A DNA stretch of 64,000 bases from Sesamum alatum (taxonomy: Eukaryota; Streptophyta; Magnoliopsida; Lamiales; Pedaliaceae): the NCBI GenBank assembly GCA_034509735.1, contig JACGWO010000007.1:25386046-25450045 (forward strand), read 5' to 3'. Positions 56,159 to 64,000 of the stretch are shown here, in pieces; within the stretch, counting starts at the first letter, position 1; each line of letters opens with the position of its first letter. A program made the translations under genes and the position numbers. The notes under the pieces were generated by a model that saw nothing but the letters and a program-made list of their open reading frames with translations, searched no databases and was not told the DNA's origin.

Positions 56159-58018
56159 TGGGTGAGTGTCGAGTTTCATCGGTGACAGAAGAAGGTCGTC
56201 TATGCAATTTTAGTGGGTTAGTTGACAAGGTGGTCAACTGACTGAACTGACTCGCGGGAATCATCATATGGAAGCCTTGGAGGCTTGGTCGGTATGACTG
56301 GAATTCCCGATTTTGATAGTACGGGATTAGTCCGAGGACTTGAGGAATCATGGCAGTCACGTGTATACGAAGACTATATCTTGGATCTGGCGAGTGGTGA
56401 TCATTCTGTAAGATGGTCATTATAAGCCTTGTCTAGTGCAGTTAGAGTATGTAGCGAGGACGGTGGATTCTAAGATAGGATCTGTCCCCCGTCAGTATAT
56501 GACAGTGATGTCTCCTATGCGCTTTGAGATGGTTTGGACTCTGAAAGTCTATGGTCATAGCAATTGATTGAGTAGGAAAAGGTTTCCTACGTCGATCGAT
56601 AGAGTAAACGCATCTCGAGTATTAAGCATAGATGCCTAGTCAGGATGGGAACCGATGCCAAATTCCATACCCTAGACTAAAGTGGGGAGACGGTCGACAG
56701 TAGGACCGTACTCGTACGAAATTGGAGCCTAAATGTTCACGCCAACATTCACCTAGTCTCTAGTGTCATGGACCGTTGCTAGACGGCCACCCATATTGAC
56801 CGTTTCCTGTTGGACACGAGCCCAAGTCTAGCTGAGGGTGAACCTAAAAGGTCACACACAAATCACCGAGGAGGTGAAGGAATTGACTTGGAGTCAATTT
56901 CAGACGATGATAAGTAATTGGATTATTTATAGGATTATCCATTGGATGGACGGGCTGATATTGTATCGGACCCTCGTTTTATCGATAAATGGGATTTATC
57001 GATTAAGTAGAGAACCAAATCTTGAATCTTTTAATTTGATTGAAAGATCAATGGGAATTATTTAATTGGACCAGGAATTAAATAGGATTTAATTCTTAGG
57101 CTTATTGTAATTGGATTATAATAAAATTCGGTCTAGTAAATCTTAGCCCAAGAGAGGTGTTAATTCCACTTTTGGAATTAGAAGAAGTTGGACTTCTTCT
57201 AAAAGGGGATCACTGAAAATTACTTCTTTTGGAAGTACTAAATTGGCCATGAAGGCCTTTGATGACAAGTTGACTTTTCTCTTTTGGAAAGAGACAAATC
57301 AATTCCAATCAAGCCTCTTTCACTTGGTATGATTAAATCATACCTTATGAAATGGTAGGCTTCATTGATGATTAATGGGGATTGATTGGAATGTATCTAG
57401 ACATCCTTGGATGAACCTATACATATTCTAATAATCACATTAATAAAGTATATATATGTGTATATACAATATCATCAAAGACAAGAGTTTTACCATTCAT
57501 ATTTTTCTAGAAAAAAGATGAACACTCTCTACACCCTCTGTCTACTCTCAAAATCCTCTTTGTTGCTTCAATGATTTAGGATCAATTGAAGAACAAAGTA
57601 AGATCAAGAAGGAACACTAATTTGATAGTGTAATCCCTTCTTCGATTTCATCCTCTAGATTCGTTTTTCTCTAGCAAGAAAAAACGAGATCTCTCCCAGT
57701 GTGGTGTGGACAACTTGAGAGGGTCTCTATGTTGGGACCTAGCATGGATGAACGTGGGGAGGAATCACGCGTGTAGCCGATCGAAATACAAAATTGAGAA
57801 AGGTATTCTGATTTACATTTATGCTCTCGGTTTCTTGTTTATTCTATAGCCACGAACGCTTGTTTATTTTATATGTGTATATTCTGCGTTTATACACCGA
57901 TAACCGAGGAATGTTCAAGGGAACAGCCTTTGAACGTGATTTAAATTCTTTTATTCCGCACTTTTTTTATCTCCACCCGCGCTTCCGCCGCGTCCCCGGT
58001 CCGATCCGCTTTTCTTCA
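56159..58018 (+). mobile_element. LTR-1: solo copia LTR, right part
   Basis: Continues the LTR broken at 34213 (GGGTGAGTGTCGAGTTTCAT onward), contains the shared core at about 56750-56800, and ends GATCCGCTTTTCTTCA at 58018. The host pentamer GCTTA follows at 58019-58023, matching 33890-33894. No internal coding belongs to it, so it is a solo LTR inserted in the Copia-0 gag. Confidence 0.9.
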
Positions 58019-58883
58019 GCTTATGTCATGGATAAGCCATTTCCGTAAACGTTGTCGAAAGGGTCCTCGCCAGAAAAACGTTTGACGTTCGAGGAATGGA
58101 ACAACCGCAAAGTCCGCAGTATCTTACTTGCTTCCATGACTAATGGATACAAAAGCCGTCCGACAAGCTGGATGATGTCTTTTTGATAATGCTCCGCATG
58201 AAGTAAGTTTATGCGGTTTTGGACCGACATATTAGATATGTGGCGAGGGAGGCATTTTTTGGTACTAAGATGTCTGAAGGATCATTTGTACAAGATCATG
58301 CGATTTAGATGCTATCCCTTGCGGAGAAGCTTAAAGACCTCAGGGCTTATCTTGAAAAAGAGACGTACATTGACGTGATCCTTCAATCTCTTCTTCCCTC
58401 CTTTGACCCATTTATCATGAATTATTAACATGAGTGGGCTTGAGAAGACCACATATGAGTTGATAAACATGTTGGTCCAATACGAGGCAATGATTGAAAA
58501 ATCTGCGCCATCGATATTGTTTTGGGAGGCTTCAACCTCAAGAGCGAAACGCAGGGGTGCCGGATGCGGGAAGAGGATGAAGGATGAGAAAGAATCAGCC
58601 ACTATAAGTGCTTGGAGCGCTCCTGTTGCCTCGTTGGGCGAGGGTAACGGGAAAAAGTGAAGATGGTTTGGCTGTCAAGGATTGCTAATGACGTTTGCAT
58701 CAATTGCCGAAAAGGAGGCATTGGAAGAGGGAGTGTCCTAAACCCCTCTCAAATCAAGGTAAAATCGTTATTGAGCAACATGATTATTGTTTCTACTTCC
58801 TAGGTATTGGATACCTGCTTTGAAAGCTCACTTCTGCAAATGATTTGCAAATTATGGTAAGGAATAGAAGGCCAAGACGGATG
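58019..58883 (+). pseudogene. Copia-0 gag to protease, continued
   Basis: Frame pieces AYVMDKPFP, KRLTFEEW, KVRSILLASMTN, MSGLEKTTYELINMLVQYEA (58430 onward) and a shifted knuckle CINCRKGGHWKREC (about 58698-58738) match Copia-2 and Copia-3 in order. The protease motif near 58803-58815 reads VLDTC instead of VLDTG. LTR-5 interrupts at 58883/58884. Stops are frequent. Confidence 0.85.
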
Positions 58884-60932
58884 TGTTAGAATGGGTGACC
58901 AGAAAGTCAATGTGGTTGGCTGCTCTGAGAACCATTCGTCAATTTTTGAACAAGTGATATTATGTTTATGAATGTAGTAAGGATTCATCATTAGCAACGA
59001 TGAGTTTGTTGTGCTTACTGCTTGTATTGAACGTCGTTTCAACGTCACAACAAACGCCCACAGACCGGTCATATGAATCCAAGAAGTTGGACCGCGCATA
59101 GGATGGCGGTCATGGAACCAACTTTTATAGATAGGTTTGAAACACTCCAAGTCGAGGACCTCGAGATTGGGCATGGAGGGTCCTATAGAGACTTGCACTA
59201 AGGATTGCATTCATTAGATGAGTATCGTGTTTCATCGGTAACAGACGTTGGACGTCTATGCAATATTGGTGGGTTAGTTGACAAGGGTAGTGTCGGCTGA
59301 CTGAGGTGACTCGCCAGAATCGTCATATGGAAGCCACACGGGCTTGATCGGTATGACTGGTATTCTCAGTTCCGATAGTACGGGATTAATCCTTGGACTT
59401 GAGAAATCACGGCAGTCGCTCACATACAAAGGTTATATCTTGGATCTGGCAAGAGCTGATCGTGTTATATGACGTGGCCATCATAAGCCTTGTTCAGTGC
59501 AGTCGGAATATGTGGAGAGGACGGTGGATTCCAAGATAGGATCTGTCCCCTGTCAAAGAATACGACAGCGAGATCTCCTATGCGCTTTGAGATGGTTTAG
59601 ACTCTAAAAGTCTATGGCCATAGCACTTGATTGAGTGGGAAAGGATTTCCTACGTCAATCATAGAGTTAAACCCTATCTCGAGTATTAAGCATAGACGCC
59701 TAAGTCAAGGATGGGAACCGACGCCCAATTCCATGGCCTAGACTAAGGCCGGGAGACAGGCGACAGTAGGAGCCTACCTGTATGTAACTCGGAGCCTAAA
59801 TATTCACACCACATATTCACTTAGTCCCTACTGCCATGGACCATTGTCAGATGGCCACCCATGGTAACGGACTACTTTGGTTATGAGATAACAAGAAGTA
59901 GGTCCAAGTCTAGTTGAGGGTGAACCTAAAGAGTCACACCTGCTACACTAGATGTTAAAAGAATTAATTTGAAATTAATTCCGGGAGAAGTTTTAATTTA
60001 ATAGGATTAAATTTACTTCTTGGAGATTCAAGCCTCGATGGAATAATTGGATTAATCAGGCTTGAGTTCATAAATTAGATTTATGGATTTTGTAAAGCAT
60101 GGGCTTCCCTTTTATTTAGATTAAAAGGATGAATTAATTAGTGGGCTTGGTATATTAAATAGGATTTATTATAAAGTCCATTGGACCTTGGGACTATTTA
60201 ATTTAGAATTAAATAGGCCCATTCAATAAAAGCCCATCAAAATGGATGGACGAGATTTGATCTAGAGATTGATGAGATGAAGGGCCATGATTAATTTGAC
60301 TTAATCAAAGCCTAGTTTGACTAGAATTTGACTAGGTCAAAATCCTAGTCAAGTGTGCCTCTTTAGGAGAGGTTGAGTAGGAATAGGAATATTTATTTTC
60401 TATAAATACTCAAACACACACACACACACACCTACTAATCTCTACACTTTTCATCTCACAACTCTCTCTCTAGAATTCGTCCACATCTCTTCTCTTCTCC
60501 AAGATTTTAAAAGGAACGTCGATAGTGTTAATCAATAGCGTGTATCGATGTCTCTTCTCCCCTAAATGATTTCTTGCTAGCACGGGACTTTGTTGCTTTC
60601 CGGTGTAGAGTGTTGATGATTTAGAGGGTCTCTAGTTTGAGATCTTGGTGGAAAATGGGGAACAATGTGTGTAGCCGAACGAAGATGACTACGAGAGGTA
60701 ACGTCCTCTTTTACGTTTCTTGTTCCAAATTCTATGGCATCCATGTTGTGTTTTATTGAACATGAGATACACCAAACGCCGGGGAGAATCAAGGGCACAC
60801 CCCTTGATCCGTTTATGTTATGTACAATGCATGCTTTAAATTCTATTTATTTTATGCTTTGTAATTTTATTATGCAACCCATTGCGCTTTCGAATATGCG
60901 CTCCCTCTCCCGGGACGATCCACTCGCTTTTA
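58884..60932 (+). mobile_element. LTR-5: solo copia LTR in the Copia-0 protease region
   Basis: 2,049 bp flanked by perfect GGATG duplications (58879-58883 and 60933-60937). It starts TGTTAGAATGGGTGACC and ends GATCCACTCGCTTTTA, so the terminal dinucleotide is TA instead of CA. The shared core lies at about 59818-59875 and a (CA)n microsatellite near 60414-60431. Removing it rejoins the sequence after the protease (RMVLSLGDSKAIAAEAIG). Confidence 0.9.
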
Positions 60933-62425
60933 GGATGGTCTTAAGTCTAGGCGATAGCAAGGCTATTGCAGCAGAAGCTATAGGACTAGTTAGGCTTAGC
61001 GGTTAGTAATCGTGTTAAGGATAAGATATAATTGTGTAGCCTAGCATGATGAAAGTTGTGTCTTTCTCATTGTTGGACAATTTGAATACAAGTTGATCAA
61101 TAAAAGTTCCTTTTATTTGATGATTAGTCTGTTGGGCTATCTACACAATTGTTTTACTTTATCCCATAATTAGATTAAGTTTGCTAAAAAACGAACTGCA
61201 TGGATAATCAAGATAAAACTTACAGAATTTGGCATATAAATCTAGACCATATTCTTCTAGTACTTGGGACCATATTAGATATGGTTTGGCAAGTCAAAGT
61301 ACTTGAGTATATGGGATGGTCCTATTTAGGTCAAGGGACTAGTGAGAGGCAAACTAGGTTTGCGCAGGTTCAAAGGTTATCCCAAAAGAAAATGGATTTC
61401 AGAGGATAACCAACGTGAGGAGTAGCTCCTTGAGAAATCAAGTAGAGCGATACTTCAGTAGAATAAAGCAAACGTCATTTGTAATCAACTCACCTACTGA
61501 CTATATTCTAGCCCTCCTAGGAACGGTCGGAAAACTCTAGTTATCTGTAAGGTACGAGTTCTCAGATTTGACCGGTCAATTGGACTACTGTCCATGGAGA
61601 AGTGATGTTGGACATCATAATTAGATCAATAGCTTGGAGTCTGGGATCCATCATGAAATTCAAATTGAATTTGAGATTTCATGCAATTGGAATGTTCGTT
61701 TTGACGAACTCATACTATGTATGACACAGTCGGTAACGAGCATTGGTGTCTGTGGGAGGATAATTGTGTTCCAAGTATCTAGTATGTAATGCCTTAATTC
61801 GTTTAGAATGAAGTTAAGATGTGAGGAAATACTGAAGCACGAGTATTGTTCACACAATTCTCTATAAAAGGAATTGGATTCCTATCCATAGGGTCAAGCT
61901 GTCCACTACTCAGTCACCATAGACTGATGAGGAAGCTTAGATGTTCGACATCCCCCATGTCTTTGCAGTAAACAACAAAAAAATGTTGTTCGATGCATCG
62001 GACCTGATGTTGTTTATGCGTTGAGCATAACAATGGAGATCGGGGGTGCACCGAGGAGGTCGTAGACAATTGGTAGGAACTATCTTTAACACCTGAATAA
62101 GGGTAAAAGAAGTGTTCTTGATGCACATGAATGGAGAGTTGATTCTGGAAGGCTATAGCAACACTAGCTTCCAAAATCAAGTGAATAATGTTTTAATCTC
62201 AATACCTATGTATGTTCGAACTCAATGATAAAAGTGGTGGCTTGGAAAGGTTCCAAATGGGATATCACGTTTCATCATGAAAGTCGAGCGTACAGAGACT
62301 TTAGAAGTCTTTTCTGGAAAGTGGTTTGGATGGAAAATTTACACCCAATGGTTGGGTGCGATGCCTAGCATAGCCGAGCCAGTAGTCACCTTGGAGGATG
62401 ACAAACTAAAATTTCTTTGCTTGAC
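60933..62425 (+). pseudogene. Copia-0 protease to RNase H remnants
   Basis: Highly decayed. LSLGDSKAIAAEAIGL (about 60945-60995) follows the protease. An integrase finger remnant RIWHINLDHI (about 61228-61257) comes next. Most of the integrase core is missing. A remnant of the IWHGKPASY...KVWG segment (about 61270-61400) and scattered RT pieces follow (CNWNVRFDELI near 61682, DVVYALSI near 62011). RNase H reads VVAWKGSKW, then GAMPSIAEPVV (about 62356-62390). Similarity stops after about 62400-62425, before the end of RNase H, and no 3' LTR follows. Confidence 0.7.
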
Positions 62426-63540
62426 GGTAAGCTTCAAACTAAATCATTTCTTTTTCTTTCTTAGCTTTTCGAATTGGGAAAAAACTCTTTATTGGTTTGT
62501 TTTAGTGATGCTGGTATTCTAAGTCAGCCGGCTACTAGTCAACGTCTTCGCTTTGAAAGCCTCACTTTGCTTTGAATGGAAACCCCGGTAAACGGCGGCT
62601 GAGATGATTCAATAAATAAGTACAAAGCACGACTAGTTGCAAAGGGATACTTACAAGAACCTGGAGTTGACTATGATGAGACGCCCAGTAATTAAGCCAA
62701 CTACAATTCGCGGCTCTGGCAGCTTAACGTAAGTGGGATGTAAGGCCCGATGCGCTAAGGGGCTTTTGTTTTTGGAACAAACGGCATTGCTGACGCCTCG
62801 AATCAAGCTTTTATTGCGACATGCTATGTTTTCTCCCCCATTGCTAGTAGGTTGTTAAAGCCCATAAGAATTTTCAAATTGCATTAATTAATAATAACTA
62901 AGAATTCATAATAATTACATTTCTTAATTATAATTAGTAAAAAATATTAAAAAAATAATAATAACAGGTACAAATAGTAAATCTAGGTACCCATTTTATG
63001 ACAACTTTCAATTTTCTGGTCGAAGGAAGGGAATGTGGGGGAATAAATCCTCCTTTCTGACAGATTGAAGAAAGATGGACTTGTTTTGCACCTGACATCG
63101 GATCGGGATGCTGATTCTCTTTCACTAGCCGAGTCATTGAGGAAACAAAAAGCTCGATGCCCTACGTCTACCATTCATTCTTGGCCTTCAACCTATACCG
63201 TACGTCAAAGAAAAGAGAGTCGCTTCGTCATAGCTTCTCCTCCGTCTTTGCTTTGGTTGTGTTCAATGCCCATCTCTTTTAATCCATGATAGATCGAAGA
63301 GGAAGGGGATGGCTACCATCACTAGTGGTTCCCCGCTGACCAATCATAGTTTTCCCTGTAGGCCTAGTGTAGTCCAAGAGTCTGGAAACTCAGCTTGCTC
63401 TTCTACCCGCCTCCCCTTCAGTCAGGTCGGGAATCTTCCTCTTTCAAAGGGCCGCCCCAATACATCTATGATCGTCAAATGGCGTAATGCTCCTTTATTT
63501 TCTTTTCAATTAAAACGATACAAAATTTGACCTTTTTCTA
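62426..63540. other. Non-copia segment, possibly organelle-derived
   Basis: Composition is more even than in the neighbours. CCCCGGTAAACGGCGGC (about 62584-62600) matches a conserved large-subunit rRNA string of organellar/bacterial type, but no flanking rRNA was recognised. At 62626-62690 a small copia RT piece reads YKARLVAKGYLQEPGVDYDE, different from the FKARLVAKGYTQRPGV form in this window. The stretch 63060-63520 has the even, gene-poor look of plant mitochondrial spacer DNA. A nuclear mitochondrial insertion is a guess; nothing here is diagnostic. Confidence 0.3.
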
Positions 63541-63949
63541 TTTAAAAAAAAGATAAGAAAAAAGAAAGAAGATAAATGAAATGATTGAAATGCAATCTTG
63601 TCTTTTAATTTCTAAAAAATCAAAATGGAAAAATCAAATAAAATAATATACTTTTATAAAGTATATAATAATCCAAATTTAAAATAAATTAGTAGAGGGA
63701 CGGATGTAGCCAGGTGACACTTTGTTCCACTCCTTTCATTTATACTCCAAGCGCGATTGCTATAATATATACTTCCTCGACCATTTAAGACAGATCGATC
63801 TTAAGAAGATCATAGCTTACTCCTGAGTAGCTCACATGAATCCGGTGACTATCGGTATGTTTAGTCGGGCGACGGCCGTTAGGTCACCTATTTTGAGTTA
63901 TGGACACACAAGGCCAAAACATGTGTGCTAGGCGTGCGACCCATCAACC
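63541..63949. other. AT-rich then mixed unassigned sequence
   Basis: 63541-63690 is A/T rich. 63690-63949 is of ordinary composition with no recognised frame or repeat ends. Nothing can be assigned. Confidence 0.4.
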
Positions 63950-64000
63950 TATTAGAGTAGGTGACCATGTAGCCAATCTTGGTAGGCGAATTGTAACCTA
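63950..64000 (+). repeat. Start of another copia LTR at the window edge
   Basis: TATTAGAGTAGGTGACCATG followed by TAGCCAATCTTGG matches the start of the Copia-3 LTR (TGTTAGAATAGGTGACCATG, TAAGCCAATTTTGG) with a few changes. It runs off the window, so its type (3' LTR of Copia-0, solo LTR or new element) cannot be decided. Confidence 0.75.

Larger units (their letters stand above)
17457..62425 (+). mobile_element. Copia-0: degraded host copia element carrying most of the nested insertions
   Basis: Pieces in order: 5' LTR (17457-19072 and about 28231-28900), primer-binding site (28903-28915), leader (28916-33782), gag (33783-33894, resuming 58019-58883) and protease to RNase H remnants (60933 to about 62425). 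It sits in the gag of Copia-M; the pentamer GCATC precedes its start at 17452-17456. Insertions into it are the CACTA element, LTR-6, LTR-1 (with Copia-2 and Copia-3 inside) and LTR-5. No 3' LTR was found: similarity ends around 62400-62425 in RNase H and unrelated sequence follows. Confidence 0.8.

Noticed and set aside
33783..62425. Copia-like proteins as an endogenous pararetrovirus or retrovirus
   Set aside because: Module order (integrase before RT), single-frame gag-pol, Met-tRNA primer site, TG...CA LTRs and no envelope or movement gene all fit Ty1/copia elements.
62584..62600. rRNA gene fragment
   Set aside because: Only a 17-base string matches a conserved large-subunit rRNA segment; no neighbouring rRNA sequence was recognised, so no rRNA feature is called.

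Overview
This is plant nuclear DNA, most likely from a eudicot with large repeat-rich heterochromatic regions. I cannot name the species. I see no ordinary host gene and no prokaryotic, organellar-gene or CRISPR feature. Nearly every base that can be assigned belongs to a transposable element of a plant-type superfamily: L1-like LINEs, Ty1/copia LTR retrotransposons, a CACTA (En/Spm) DNA transposon and a Mutator-type MITE.

Layout. 1-12014: old, stop-riddled LINE pieces on the + strand. These are LINE-A (ORF1, endonuclease, first part of RT; 365-3150), an AT-rich unassigned stretch with a possible Gypsy LTR edge (3151-6499), LINE-B (3' part; 6500-7728), LINE-C (RT palm to RNase H; 7729-9996) and LINE-D (ORF1; about 10500-12019). 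From 12020 onward the window is one nested stack. A minus-strand copia, here Copia-M, has its 3' LTR at 12020-13999 and its body at 14000-17456. It is split in its gag by a plus-strand copia, Copia-0 (17457 to about 62425). Copia-0 was itself hit by a 9.2-kb CACTA transposon in its 5' LTR (19073 to about 28230), a reverse solo LTR in its leader that carries a MITE (30251-32888), a solo LTR in gag (33895-58018, split) and another solo LTR near the gag/protease junction (58884-60932). The solo LTR in gag was invaded by Copia-2 (34214-56153). Copia-2 then received a reverse solo LTR in its RNase H region (41315-43134), and its 3' LTR received Copia-3 (44317-54910).

Copia-3 is the only element with an uninterrupted coding region: one 1,350-codon gag-protease-integrase-RT-RNase H frame with a primer-binding site, a polypurine tract and nearly identical LTRs. 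By my visual count its LTRs differ by about 8 substitutions and one indel, all in the first half. It has two defects: a Cys-to-Phe change in the integrase zinc finger and loss of the first 16 bases of its 5' LTR. Its leader holds about 0.8 kb of extremely GC-rich repeat that the related elements lack.

Insertion order can be read from the interruptions and target-site duplications (TSDs) I could read: CTAAG, GCATC (one side only), GCTTA, TTCAC, GACTC, ATATG, GGATG, and 9 bp AATCATAAA for the MITE. The order is LINEs, then Copia-M, then Copia-0, then CACTA / solo LTRs / MITE, then Copia-2, then Copia-3. The right end (about 62430-63949) is not copia-like and may be organelle-derived filler. A further LTR start lies at 63950.

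I found no new defence or metabolic system. The most unusual structures are the GC-rich leader expansion of Copia-3, the internal array of paired inverted 10-mers in the CACTA element, and a compact LTR core with inverted repeats shared by all the copia subfamilies here.
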